In this document: one piece after another, positions 11,624 through 23,995 of the stretch
How the letters are laid out: every line of letters begins with the position of its first letter
Position numbering within the stretch: position 1 is the stretch's first letter
Source of the DNA: Stictocephala bisonia
Taxonomy: Eukaryota > Arthropoda > Insecta > Hemiptera > Membracidae
Reading direction: 5' to 3'
DNA length: 64,000 nt
Assembly: GCA_035578905.1 (NCBI GenBank)
Contig: JAQJVL010000147.1
Location: 538,906 to 602,905, forward strand
The notes under the pieces: model-generated
The model's input: the letters and a program-made list of their open reading frames with translations, nothing else
Told to the model about the DNA's origin: nothing
The model's database searches: none
Made by a program: the position numbers and the translations under genes

Positions 11624-12118
11624 TTCTTACATTCTTACACATGAGACGCCGACACAACGTTGTTGGTATTTTAAGGCGAATAGGAATGGTTATATGAGTG
11701 TAGGATGAGTGTGGATGAGTGTAGTCTGGTTACTATCTGAGTTCAACTGTTCCTCAGAAAGGGCAATTTATTAATAGCCCAACAGCCAGGGCAACTAAGG
11801 GACCTACAGCTTTACGTGGAATCCGAACCACGTAGTGCTGGTCTGATTTTCAACTAATTGACAAGCCTGATACTCAGTTATCTCCCCCACACAACATCCG
11901 CACAATGATTGATTTTGAGTCATAACACATTTTGAGAAGTATCAGCTGATAACCACCGGCTGTTCATTTGTCATTGGGCTATTAATTAATGACACTTTCT
12001 AAGGAATAGTCGGCCTTAGTTTGTAACAATGACTACATTCGCTCATATACACTCATCACACTCATTCGAAATCCATATTCGCCCATATCTTGACGTTCGG
12101 CGTCTTATGAATAAATAA
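11624..12118. mobile_element. Dispersed repeat E, copy 1: foldback form with long inverted arms
   Basis: The left half (TGAGACGCCGACACAACG, GAGTGTAGGATGAGTGTGG, AATAGCCCAACAGCCAGG, then a GGAATCCGAACCACG block) matches 30237-30520 closely. The right end (to about 12110) read in reverse begins TAAGACGCCGAACG and repeats the same order: GAGTGTGATGAGTGTA, TTCCTTAGAAAGTG, TTAATAGCCCAATG. So the two ends form diverged terminal inverted repeats of about 150 bp. There is no coding capacity and no clear target duplication. Confidence 0.75.
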
Positions 12119-12335
12119 AAAAAAAAAATAAACAAATAAAATAAATTTGTTTGTATTTTATATAATAAAATAAATATATATATTAAAATATATTTATTTT
12201 AAAAAGTTAATTTAAAAAACAAATAAAATAAATATAAAATAAAATAAATATATATATATTTATATATATATATATACTATATATATACTATATATATAGT
12301 ATATATATATATATATATATACTATAGATATACTA
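12115..12335. repeat. A-rich and (AT)n low-complexity tract
   Basis: Runs of AAATAAAATAAAT followed by ATATATAT and ACTATATATA stretches. This is simple sequence of no specific type; it directly abuts the foldback element. Confidence 0.9.
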
Positions 12336-12756
12336 CTCGCGACGGACTAAATGATACCAAATGGACTTAAAATGTCTTACTAAGGTGTTAACATTCAAGA
12401 TAAAATCTGTTTAAACAGTAACACGTATAATAATTACTACTATCTAAACAATACATTTTAATTTAATTGCAGAACGTGAATAAAAAAGTACATACTGCAT
12501 TACAGTTCAATATTGTTTCTATCCAATACTATCTAGACAATATATCTAGATAATAGTATCTAGACAATATAAATTCATTTCAATCAAGTTTAATTTAATT
12601 TAAAAACATATTAACAGTAAAACACTGAATAGTAAGTTTTCCAAAGTGATTTCTTGGTGAAAAGTCCAACCAATATTTTTATTCCAAATCAATCACCTAA
12701 AAAACCACCAGTGTATTTTGACACTCAAACGGAATTTCTTCTAGAGAAAAGCTTGT
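12336..12756. other. AT-rich intergenic DNA
   Basis: Includes two short TATCTAGACAATAT-type direct repeats near 12530-12570. No gene is seen. Confidence 0.4.
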
Positions 12757-13254
12757 GGATTGGCAGTCGATGTCAAGTTGTCAATACTTTGCATAATAGC
12801 ATTAGTCTGGTTTCAACTTGGCGACCCGCTCTCAGCGTCTTCCATTACACCTCTGAGTATTTCTTGACTGTTATATTACCATTGTTTCAACTTGGCGACC
12901 CGCTCTCAGCGTCTTCCATTACACCTCTGAGTATTTCTTGACTGTTATATTACCATTGTTTCAACTTGGCGACCTGCTCTCAGCGTCTTCCATTACACCT
13001 CTGAGTATTTCTTGACTGTTATATTACCATTGTTTCAACTTGGCGACCTGCTCTCAGCGTCTTCCATTACACCTCTGAGTATTTCTTGACTGTTATATTA
13101 CCATTGTTTCAACTTGGCGACCCACTCTCAGCGTCTTCCACTACACCTCTGAGTATTTCTAGACTGTTATATTACCATTGTTTCAACTTGGCGACCCGCT
13201 CTCAGCGTCTTCCATTACACCTCTGAGTATTTCTTGACTGCTATATTACCATTG
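12757..13254. repeat. Dispersed repeat C copy fused to a 74-bp tandem array (6 units)
   Basis: 12757-12840 matches the single-copy repeat at 6217-6300. From 12811 onward a 74-bp unit repeats six times (starts at 12811, 12885, 12959, 13033, 13107 and 13181). Its first 30 bp (TTTCAACTTGGCGACCCGCT to GTCT) come from the dispersed repeat; the other 44 bp (TCCATTACACCTCTGAG to ATTACCATTG) are new. Units are nearly identical, so the expansion is recent. The 95-codon plus frame across it is repeat-driven. Confidence 0.95.
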
Positions 13255-13259
13255 TTTCA

Positions 13260-14435
13260 GCAAAAGAAACATTGATTTGTACATAAATGTTACAATTTAC
13301 GCATTTTTTACATCTTATTTTATTAGTATTTATAATCAGTAGCTGATAAATCATCAAGGTAGAATTCATCTCAGCTATCTTTTTCAAATTTTAAGCAATG
13401 GTTTAAATTGTATCTCTATTCTAAAATTCACGGTTCGGTTGTCCTTGCAATTTTCAACTGAATATTTCAGTATTTTTGGCGTGCAAGTCCGTTTGATTGG
13501 CTGGCATGCCTCAAGATACGATGGTTCCAACTATAGACCCCCTACCGACACACGCACAAATGCCATTACCACTCCATCACTCAATAACTCATGCTCTCAC
13601 GCCTGGTCAGATCAGGTTGCGAGCATTCACACCTGATTCGAACCGATATTAATCACCTCTCAAGTGCGATGTTAACTGAGTTGTGGACGTTTGTCATGAA
13701 ACTGTGAAATCCTACCTATAACAAACGAATATACAATAATAATTTCAAAAGCACACTTGCACGGTAAGGGAAATGAAAAAAAAACACTGACATTTAACAT
13801 TTGAAATTAAAACTAAAATTCTATGGCCTTGCAAAGAGTATAGGACCCATTAAGTTAACGAAATAAACTGCAGCATAAACGAACATAAGATTGGTGCAAT
13901 GAAGATTGCTAAACTAACGAAGAAAATCCGAGTTAAAAAACGATTACTACAATTTGCATGGCTTGATTAGGCCCATACTGAAAAATATTAATAACATACT
14001 CTAATAGTAAAAATTATGAAAAAATGTATGAAAAATATAACGTTGTAAACATTTTAAGTATTTTATTCAAGCATTTTGACACTATCCTTTATAATAGTAG
14101 TACAATAGGAATTAAAAAGAATATTTTTTTACAATGAGTATTTCTAAGTAGGCTACTTAGAAATTGTGGTAATAATATCAAAAGTTCACCAAAAGTATTA
14201 TAGGCTAATCCTGCAATAAAAATTCTTTATTGCAGGAATTTTTATAATAATAAGTCATTATTAAAAGTACAACCATAGTCTTGACGGGGTCATTCACCCA
14301 CCCAACGTGCATAAAAACTTCGACCACAGTCGACAATGGTGTCCTTAAGCAGATTTATTATGGTTTTGTCCATGCTAGACTTAATTACGGGATATCAGTT
14401 GGGGTAGTACATTTACAAGTTATATTCAGTCTCTA
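13260..14435. other. Intergenic DNA with a GC-richer island
   Basis: 13430-13700 is noticeably less AT-rich and unique (GTCCGTTTGATTGGCTGGCA, ACCTGATTCGAACC) and holds a 65-codon plus frame with no family motif. The rest is AT-rich. No gene is assigned. Confidence 0.4.
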
Positions 14436-14439
14436 ATTA

Positions 14440-15063
14440 AAACAGTACAAGTAAACGTCACACAACACAAATTTGTTACAATATAAGCACAAAATGCACA
14501 AATATGTTACAATATAAGCAAAAATCCACAAATATGTTACAATATAAGCACAAAATGCACAAATATATTACAATATAAGCACAAAATGCACAAATATGTT
14601 ACAATATAAGCAAAAAATCCACAAATATGTTACAATATAAGCACAAAATGCACAAATATGTTACAATATAAGCAAAAAATCCACAAATATGTTACAATAT
14701 AAGCACAAAATGCACAAATATGTTACAATATAAGCAAAAAATCCACAAATATGTTACAATATAAGCACAAAATGCACAAATATATTACAAAATAAGCACA
14801 AAATGCACAAATATGTTACAATATAAGCAAAAAATCCACAAATATGTTACAATATAAGCACAAAATGCACAAATATATTACAATATAAGCACAAAATGCA
14901 CAAATATGTTACAATATAAGCACAAAATGCACAAATATTATGGTATTCGATTTCGGTGAACTAAGCTCACCGTTCGTATTTTGTACTTGTATTGTAATTT
15001 ATTTGTGCATTTTGCGCTTATATTGTAATAAATTTGTGTTGTGTAACGTTTACTTGTACTGTA
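14440..15063. mobile_element. Inverted-repeat element with an internal 31-bp tandem array
   Basis: The left end ACAGTACAAGTAAACGTCAC (14441 onward) and the right end read in reverse (ACAGTACAAGTAAACGTTAC, from 15063) form terminal inverted repeats of about 65-75 bp. Between them lie 15 units of 31 bp (14468-14938), then a unique core GATTTCGGTGAACTAAGCTC. Relatives of the end and core occur at 26971-27085, and of the core at 39465-39512, without the array. No coding capacity is seen. Confidence 0.8.
14468..14938. repeat. 31-bp minisatellite with two alternating unit types
   Basis: Unit type A ends GCACAAAATG and type B ends GCAAAAAATC; both share CACAAATATGTTACAATATA. The order along the array is A B A A B A B A B A A B A A A, so the middle is made of AB dimers of 62 bp. 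The unit itself is part of the element's terminal sequence. Confidence 0.9.
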
Positions 15064-15069
15064 TATACA

Positions 15070-16240
15070 CCAACACGTATTATGCTAATTACAAAACTAT
15101 TTCTAATTAAAACACAAAATCTTTTATTAGAACAATATGTTATGTAGACAAACTAGAAGGGCTCAGTCAAGACCATGTTTTTATCGATTGCAAATCCTAC
15201 CACTTAGAAATATGTTTGTTTTTAAAGTATTGCTCTTATTTTTTAAATTAGTGGTAATCTAGGTGTAATAATTGATCATTTAAACTATCCAAATACTGGG
15301 TATGTGAACCAAATAAGAACTCCTAGAGTAACAAACCAAGAGTCCTAAATTGTACAACAAAATATCTTATAATACACATGTAGTCTCCCTATCAAGTTTT
15401 AAAAACTCATCAAAAGTGCATAATAAATCTATAGAATAGTGTCTCAAATAAACTTTTAAATAGTATTTTTTCCGTGTTTATTACTTTTAGATCATTCTTG
15501 TTTACATTAAATTCATCTGATGCTCCAGCAAACTAACAGAGGTTGCATATCTTAAGTATGTTTGTATTCTATCCACAGCAACTTTTATGTTATATTGTAC
15601 TAAATAACCTTCTTCATTTCCTAATTAATTATATTCATTAAACATTGGCCCTGAATAAATACCGTATCTTTTAGTAAATCATTTATCACACAAGAGTAAT
15701 CATCTGTTGTTATGTTGTGTAAATGCTGTTTAGTTTAATGCTTTAAAGTGACTAGATTTTGTTATTTATGATTTCGTTATATTATTAGAGTGTAAGATTT
15801 TGTTTCATTCACGCATAAAATAGAGCACATTTCCTGAGTTTAAAAGGAATACTTCACTAACATAAGTTCCTCAGCACATTCTTGACTCCTACCAAGTATC
15901 CTTTGGCCCCTACGCAAGTCCTTAGAGAATCAGTCTTCAAAGACATGCCTCACATTTACCCATGGTCTTAAACATTTATTCGGATTAACGTTTCATGCAT
16001 ATTTTACAAGGTTATTGATAACTCGTTTTTTTTTACAACGATAATATAAGTGTTTATTTCGATATTTCTCTACGTAGACAATGATTCGGATTTGTTTAAT
16101 GTATTATCATATTAAAATAATTATTACTTATTGATAAGACACAATACGAATATGATGGACAAAAAGAGCAATGGGTGTAGTATATATCTGGGCATCTTTA
16201 TTACCAGGGTGGACTATTCCTGAGAATAAGTAACTAAGGG
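15070..16240. other. AT-rich intergenic DNA
   Basis: No repeat or reading frame of note is visible. A patch at 15840-15960 is somewhat less AT-rich. Confidence 0.4.
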
Positions 16241-16246
16241 TACACG

Positions 16247-17215
16247 TACAGTAGTATTGACACACCCACCCACCCATACACGTAAAGTGGTATTGACCCA
16301 CCATCCCATACACGTACAGTGGTATTGACCCACCCGCCCATACACGTACAGTGGTATTGACACACCCGCCCGCCCATACACGTAAAGTGGTATTGACCCA
16401 CCCTCCCATACACGTACAGTGGTATTGACCCACCCTCCCATACACGTACAGTGGTATTGACCCACCCGCCCATACACGTACAGTGGTGTTGACCCACCCG
16501 CTCGCCCATACACGTACAGTGATATTGACTCATCCGCCCATACACGTACAGTGGTATTGACCCACCCGCTCGCCCATACACGTAAAGTGGTATTGACCCA
16601 CCCTCCCATACACGTACAGTGGTATTGACCCACCCCCCTCCCATACATGTATAGAAGTATTGACCCACTCACCCGCCCATACACATACAGTGGTTTTGAC
16701 CCACCCACCCATACACGTAAAGTGGTATTGACCCACCCTCCCATAGACGTAAAGTGGTATTGACCCACCCACCCATACACGTACAGTGGTATTGACCCAC
16801 CCGCCCATACACATACAGTGGTTTTGACCCACCCACCCATACACGTAAAGTGGTATTGACCCACCCACCCACACACTTACAGTGGTATTTACCCACCCGC
16901 CCGCCAATACACGTACAGTAGTATTGACCTACCCACCCGCCCATACTTGTAAAATGGTATTGACCCACCCACCCATACACGTACAGTGGTTTTGACCCAC
17001 CCGCCCACCCATACACGTATAGTAGTATTGACCCACCCACGCGCCCATAGTCGTACAGTGGTATTATGGGCGGGTTTATATTATTACTGTACGTTTATGG
17101 GTGGATTGGAGGTCATTGCCACTGTACGTATATGGATGAGTAGGAGGGTCATTGTATGGGTGAGTGAGTCAATACCACTTTACGTGTATGGGTGGGTGGG
17201 AGTGACATGTTCTCT
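16247..17215 (-). repeat. 36/32-bp G4 minisatellite, about 25 units, inverted at its right end
   Basis: On the plus strand the units read CGTACAGTGGTATTGACCCA, then CCCGCCCATACA (32 bp) or with an extra CCCA/CCCG block (36 bp). From about 17065 to 17215 the orientation flips: the plus strand becomes G-rich (ATGGGTGGGTGGGAGTGAC). All three minus frames stay open (the longest is 220 codons) because the unit lacks stops and its length is not a multiple of 3 in the 32-bp form. I do not read these as genes. Confidence 0.95.
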
Positions 17216-17323
17216 AAACTAAGTTGCCGTTTCCTCGTTACTCCACGTTGAATGTTTCGATTTTTGCAACCGATGATAAAATGTCTACTTTCCAAGTACC
17301 CTATATAAATATCAATACATATA

Positions 17324-17818
17324 TAGGGTGGAAAAAATATGGAAACGTTTTCACAACAACGTTATTGTTTCCATGTATAATTCGATGATTTCATTTTTTT
17401 TTTTTTTAATAATTGTGTTCCATAAAATATAATTTTTAATCCGAATAATTTACTTAATACCACTAAATAGTAGCGGAGAAATAACATTGTTCAAATTAGT
17501 TACTTTGAAATTCAAATGACTCCTACTCTGGAAAAGATAAACCTTCCCAGTCTGGTTTGCGGCAATTAATTTCTCTTTAATAGACCTTTCATCAGATACC
17601 AAACCCGACCTAGGCTTACGTCGAAGATTTTCGTTCAACTCCTTGTGGGTCGTCCCCCTGAAAATATGAAATGTCACTAATGGTGTCAAAAAGTATGCTA
17701 TTTGTAACCATGATCATGTACAAGATTTCATTTTACAAGTGAAGTCATACAAGTGAATTCTATCTGAAGTTATTGCATACACCAGTTGTGAAAGCGTTTC
17801 CATATTTTCCCCATCCTG
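17324..17818. mobile_element. TA-flanked TIR element (Tc1/mariner-like relic)
   Basis: The left end TAGGGTGGAAAAAATATGGA (then AACGTTTTCACAAC) matches the right end read in reverse, CAGGATGGGGAAAATATGGA (then AACGCTTTCACAAC), over about 36 bp. TA lies at both borders (17322-17323 and 17819-17820), as expected for TA-targeting Tc1/mariner-type elements. At 495 bp it cannot encode a full transposase. A 79-codon minus frame inside (17450-17689) might be a decayed transposase piece, but no DDE/D motif is visible. Confidence 0.7.
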
Positions 17819-17827
17819 TATAGTTTA

Positions 17828-18126
17828 GCATAGATTCTGACCCACGTAATACTGGTCTACCATTCAGCTAACTGACAAACCTGATATTCAGTTATCTTCT
17901 TTGCAAACAACTGAATTCTGACAGCCATCCCATGAGACACCCTAGACTTCTCTGGTAGTGTTCACGTCGATGGCAATCTTTAAGCGATGGCATATCAGTA
18001 TTAACAGGACTGAGGACACAGCTTGTCGCACACTATATCCAAACAATTAGCCCACAATTAGGTGGGTTACAATACTACTTACGCCACAGTGTTATTTATT
18101 TAAAACACTACGAATGTTCATTATTG
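17828..18126 (+). mobile_element. Dispersed repeat E, copy 2 (left-truncated)
   Basis: This matches the middle and right parts of the 30237-30723 copy: ACCCACGTAATACTGGTCT, TCAGTTATCT, ACTTCTCTGGTAGTGTTCAC, GTTACA, and the end CTACGAATGTTCATT. It begins within 10 bp of the right border of the TA-flanked element. Confidence 0.75.
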
Positions 18127-19800
18127 ATTATAATTAGGTTCAGAGTAAACTTTAGCAATATAAATAACAATATAAACACTAATGTCATGACCTTCAAAAT
18201 AAACGTTAATAGGAAAAAGGATTTAGGTTTATCCTGACTGTTTGATCCATAGGATTTTAAATGTGTTTTTTTATTTTTTTTATTTGCTATATATTACGTA
18301 TTCCATACTAAACCTTTTTTATCTTTAAGTTTAGCTTATTATATTATAATTACTCAGTACTTATACTGATTTAAATATGTTAATATACTAAACTCAGTGA
18401 TCGTAAATTACGATGTTCATATATGATACAAAATAATCAAATAAAAAACGTCATAGTCTTAAAAAAAAGAAAACTAACGTAATGATGCAAACACTGAATC
18501 ACGTTACACTTCAAAAATCGTTTTAATCAAATTTCTTGCTCATTGGCTCCTCAATTAGTAATTTGACTACACTGGTGAAAGTGTTGTTGAAGACCTTTTC
18601 AACAGTATTGATATGAATATAATCTATGTCATCAAAACTACAGTTAACAATTCAGTAACTACTTAAGTAAATAATAATTAGTTCGTAACATACAAAATAA
18701 AAAAACGGAATTAGATAAAATCGAAAGTTCTGGCATTCCGAAAATCAGGATCAGTGACGTACGAATTTAGATTCTCTCCTGTACGTTTGTCTTGCTATTC
18801 AAATACATCAAATAAAAATTGTTTAGTTTGTTTATTTTTCAAAATTAATCATAATAATGATTTAACATGTAGTCTTATCATATTTTCCCAATTTTAAGTC
18901 CTGAATTTTGTAGACTCCATGTTCAGGAAGCTTGAGGCTACTAAAATTGGGTCCAGGCCATCAGGAGCGTTCTTCTTCCTATATTGTCTTGGTTAAGCAC
19001 GCTTTGAGATTAGAAATTAGAAGTAGTACAGTTTTGGAAAAGTCTACTTTCTGGGTGGGTTGTACTTTACATGTGTGTGAAGTTTAAGGTGTGTATGAGA
19101 CATATTGATAAATAAAAATTATGAACTTTAACTAAACTGACTGTGCAATAAGATACTGAAGTAGTTAAAACACTTTAAAATATATGATTTTATTTTTAAA
19201 TATATAATTTAAAATTATGATTGACGTTAGTTTCCTAATTGCTAAAAATGTGTTCCCCATAGTTTATCTACCTAAGACATTCTTGCATCCGTGAGTTTAT
19301 ACAAATTCACAATACATAAAATTGTGTAGAGGAATAAACTGTAGAGTAAAAGGTTACTGAAAAGTTGTCATAAATAAGGAACGAATTTTATAAAAGGTGG
19401 TAGTACTATTATATATGTTGGCTGATTTAAAAAAAAAGATTTTTACAAATTTTAAAAATTCATTTCCGGTTTGTTGAAATTGCCACTTTGAATATTATTT
19501 GCCTTATTTTTATTTAATAACATAGCATTAGTTTATACAAGCATATACAAAGCACTTTTATTGCACTATTGAAACTTCCGCCACTCATAACGAATTCAGC
19601 CTTCATTCTCAGGATTTAATAATTAATTAATTTTAAATAAAAACATAGTAAAATAAATAATGGAAGAACTATTTCAATATCCTGTTTCGAATAGTCTCCC
19701 TATTTATCGGTACGATTGTGTATAATTTCAATCAATTTTGAGAGTGTTCAGATAAGTTTGAACTTAAATATAAACAAAAATGAACCTGGTAGTAATATAA
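18127..19800. other. AT-rich intergenic DNA
   Basis: No tandem array or credible reading frame. 18895-19035 is slightly less AT-rich. Nothing further can be supported. Confidence 0.4.
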
Positions 19801-19839
19801 AAATGTATCCAAATGTGTTTTGATGGGTTTTATTGCTTT

Positions 19840-20160
19840 GTGTATAAAACAGCCTTATCAATTAAAAGAGCTTTTATGTATGACTTGTCCTTTCTTGGGA
19901 CACCTTTGCGAAGATGTGTACTTTACTACTCTGCACTTCCTCCAAGTGTGTGTGAGCCGGGGCTTCGGTTTTCACGCTCTGATGGCACAATCTCTAGGAA
20001 TAATTTGGATCCTGACATGAGCTGAGCGCTTCAGTAATGGAACCACTTTACACTGGAGTAAAACGACGCATAAATGTCGCGTTTCATTGATAAAGAAAGC
20101 CAATTTTACGATCTTGTCCTCAAAGAAATTCACATTGCCATCGTTTCACGGGGTAAGTGG
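19840..20160. other. GC-richer unique island (possible conserved non-coding DNA)
   Basis: Base composition rises sharply against the flanks (for example TGTGAGCCGGGGCTTCGG near 19948, and CGACGCATAAATGTCGCG near 20067). Two overlapping plus frames of 66-70 codons have no family motif. I cannot tell an exon from a conserved regulatory element. Confidence 0.3.
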
Positions 20161-22600
20161 GAAACTATTTAGTTTCTTCCTAGTCTGGTTAGATTAAAAA
20201 AAAAGAAAAGATTCTAGTATAATTTTACACTAGAATTATTACAATGGCTTTACAGGTTTATGAAAATATATATCCACATATTTAGATTAGAACTAGCATT
20301 AACAAAACAAAAAAGAACACACAAACAAACAAACACCATACAGATGAAGATTGATGATTAATATCCTAGTATACATAGAAATAAGAACGACCACAGATTA
20401 CTTGAGAAGATACACGACTTTCTAAACAAATCATAACACAATTGAGCTTACTAAATACAAAATTAAATTGGCTGAAAGAAATTGTGAGTGCATGAAAAAC
20501 GTAATTTAATTAATGAAAAATTAATCAATAAAATCCAACAGTTGATTACCAAAATACGACCAAATAATATTCACACCCAAGACAGAAACGAGAACTACAG
20601 CATTAAATGTATTTTCAGAGGCAGAGCTACAACGGAGATCCTGCAGATAAAGGAGTACTGGAAAGGGATACAGTAAAGTTACACCAAAAGAACAATCAAG
20701 AAGATTAAAGTGATCCTCTGATGATATTAAAAGCAACAAAAAACTAATGATTTAATTGTTCAATCAGAAGGTTTTCCTGAAGCACTTTTCTGGAGACCCA
20801 CGTAAACCTCTTACATTGCTACTGGGAGACCTACTTGGATCCCTCACATATATATTTAGGTTGCTGAAGCAAGCTGATCAAACAATGCTCATAAAACGCA
20901 TCAGACATAGAGATTTAGTAAAGTTAATCACTTTGTTTGTATATAAATGAAACATTAAGAGGCAGATAGGGGTGAGACTGTCAGCATACGTGGCTTAGAG
21001 ACAGTAATGTCAGGAGTAATTTGTGTATGTAGGTATACTTTGACGTAAATAATCATTATGTACATAAAAGTAAGCACCAACACAACACTGCCTTTCGCGT
21101 TTTCATACCTTTAAAACCAAACACTCATATATTTTTCAATACGTGTATTTTGATAGTGCATTTTGGTGTGATTTGGTTAGAGTCTCAATCTATATAAGAT
21201 GGATAGATAATAATCATATGTACATGTTTAGAAAAAGATATTTATAAATTGATATATTTGCTATCTTAGAATATCCATAGAGAAGTTTGTATGGTTTAAA
21301 CCCTACTTTTCCATTTAAGTGATGAAAAATTTATCAACTTAAAACATATGTCGGTCGGAGCGTGCCTGCGTGTTGCGTGCGTCTTTTGTTGCCTTTTTGT
21401 GTGGTTTTATTGATATTACTAGCCAACACCACTTTGGACTTTATGGAACCAAGTCAGCACAGCTTACGTCTTAGATTTTCTACCTTAGAGATTCTAAAAG
21501 CTGCAACCTATAACACTCATAAAAACTCATGTATATCATAAAAGACTCAACATTGCATATCATAAAAGAATGTTAGTTAAAAATACATAAATATACAATA
21601 AAATACTCTTGCTTTAATTAAAATACATTAGAAAGTTAATTTGGTAGGAAATAAAGGCAAAAATTATATTGTACCAGGCTTCTTGTTCTATTAGCTACTG
21701 TATTTAAGTGAATTCTTAAACGTATTAAAAATAAATATCAAGCTAGGAACGTCTAAGGATTTAAAATAATATTAATAATATGCCTTATTTTATTATATTA
21801 TTCATACGTTTGTTTTTATACAGCATAATTATTTTAGTATACAACAAAACTTTTGAGTTCAACATTAACAATCATTGTTAATGCTTGTTCTACAATTTAG
21901 AAAAACTCAACTGAACTGATAGAGGGAATTGTTTTAAAATGTAATAAATTAAACAATACTTATTTATTACAAAATTTGAAAAAATTACTAAAATACGCCT
22001 TTATCGAAGCTAATATGTCAGATTACCCTAATTTATTATGATTAAACAACAGTATTTTTAAAGATATTTGAATGTAATATATGGGTTGAACTAAACTTAA
22101 TTAATCCATTCTGAAACTTTGTATATTTCAAAGACAAATAGCACATATTTTAATTGTACTTTTTTGTTCAAAATTATTGCATACAACATTTCAATTTAAT
22201 TCTAATTATCATGATAACTATCGTTGTTGTAAGGTGATATGAAAAGAATAATAATAATTGTGTATTGCATTACATTAAAAATTTTAGAATTTGTATCGTA
22301 ACAGTCATTAAATGTAAATAAAACTTCCCAACCATGCTATCAAGATTTGCCCTTTTAAATATACACATCCAAATTCACATTTATTCGCCAATCATACCTC
22401 CTTAAATCTCAATTTAAAATTTTTTAAGAAGGGGAACTTCAGGAAGGAATGGTGTACCTCAAACTCAGGTCTTGGGGAGAGGTCTAGATAACGCGAGTAA
22501 CATATCATCTACAATCATCATTTATATCAGATCAGGAGCTCCGTGTTGAAATAACGTTTCACAAGATGAATGTATCTTAAACATTATGTATCCCTCCTTC
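20161..22600. other. AT-rich intergenic DNA with weak open frames
   Basis: 20460-20950 contains short frames (62 and 64 codons on plus, 72 on minus) whose lysine- and asparagine-rich composition could be a decayed transposon, but no motif is recognisable. The rest is AT-rich and unique. A small perfect palindrome CATTAACAATCATTGTTAATG lies near 21863. Confidence 0.4.
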
Positions 22601-22609
22601 GAAAACACA

Positions 22610-22770
22610 ATTTATGGATCCATTTGGCTGAATTGCCACATGCATTACTGACTCGACCATTGCACTAAACGGTTTGTCGGCCCGTTTATTGTTATGTGTC
22701 CGGCCGACTTCTGTCTACTATGGCTCTGACGATTATTAGACACTCACTAGCATATCGTTAGGTCTACGTA
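22610..22770. other. GC-richer unique island
   Basis: About 160 bp (GGCTGAATTGCCACATGCAT, TCGGCCCGTTTATTG, TCCGGCCGACTTCTG) with a composition unlike the flanks, no repeats and no long frame. A candidate conserved non-coding element by appearance only. Confidence 0.3.
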
Positions 22771-23990
22771 TATAACTGTATTGCATCTTTTGTCTGCTCG
22801 TCAATGGTTAGTTTGTGTATAAAGCTATAGAAGTATATGTTAATGACGACTTCTTGAAAAATTGTGATATTATTTTTTTGTATAGTAAACTGATATTATG
22901 ATTCCGCCTATTTTTAAAGTTATGTTTGGACCTTCATAGTAGTAAATATCACTCATTTGGTACCTATTCATACATAACCCACTTTAAGTCCACCAGAACA
23001 ATTCTTTGCCTATCAAATGGCGCCTCAAGTGTTACGACTCGACTATTATCATGGACCGAATCGATGAAATAGAAATCCATTTGTTTGGCGTTTTTCGTTG
23101 AGCTAAACGGTCACCTTAGAAAGTAACGTAATTAAAAATTGAATGAATTGAAATCTTACTCTCAATAGCTTTAACATTTATCGTGCTGTATAAGTGGTCA
23201 GACTGTTCAAAAGAAATGTATCTCCTGTATCAGAACATTGTTATCCTCTGAGGTAAAATATTTTCAGTGGTGCCGTAAAAAAGGTTCAGAAGGTAGACAA
23301 AGTTAAACGTTGTAATATATAGATTTTCTTCAGATCTTTGTTTTTTTTTTTTAATGTTAACTTAATTATATATTTTGTCCAACGGCTACTTTAAAAACAA
23401 GGTTATTCTAATCTAGCTTTTGAGGCTATATTCTTCTTACTGTATTAATATTTTTGAAATAGGAGCACGGTCGTAATAAACTACTCTAGTTGACATTGAA
23501 TCAAAATGAGCTACAAAAAAGCTACAAAACAAGCTACAACCTATTTTCCTTTAATAAGTTTGTTTATTTTTGTTCAGTTTCAATAAGGCAATAGTTGAGC
23601 CTCAATTGATATTTAGTCTTTGCGACAGTAAGACGTGTTGGTTAGTTAACATTTTATGTTATCATGTTGATATTGGCATTGTTAAAATATAGATATTCGA
23701 ATCATTTGGAGGTGGGAAGGTGGAAAAGGGTCATTATGAGAACCTACTTACAACGTTTAGCAAACCCTTCCAGAACTCTCCCACATGTATGACTTACCTA
23801 CCACTAACCCATTCATATCTCTTATCAGGACTTTCCTAGTCCTGTAAACATGTGAACAACCAACCCATCCTCCCCATTCATAACTATCGGTGAGTAAGGA
23901 AAGGTAAATATTTTAAATGAATGACCAGAGGTTCATATGAACATTTCATTTATGGTGTAAACCAGAATGTTAAGGTTAACTCGTCGTTGA
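22771..23990. other. AT-rich intergenic DNA
   Basis: No gene, RNA or tandem array is supported. Confidence 0.4.
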
Positions 23991-23995
23991 TTATT

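Noticed and set aside
16128..17040. Long minus-strand proteins rich in Tyr, Cys, Trp and Gly
   Set aside because: They are translations of the 32/36-bp minisatellite in several frames at once; no start context or non-repeat domain.
20460..20950. LINE or other transposon coding remnant
   Set aside because: Lys/Asn-rich frames look loosely transposon-like, but no RT, integrase or transposase motif can be pointed to.
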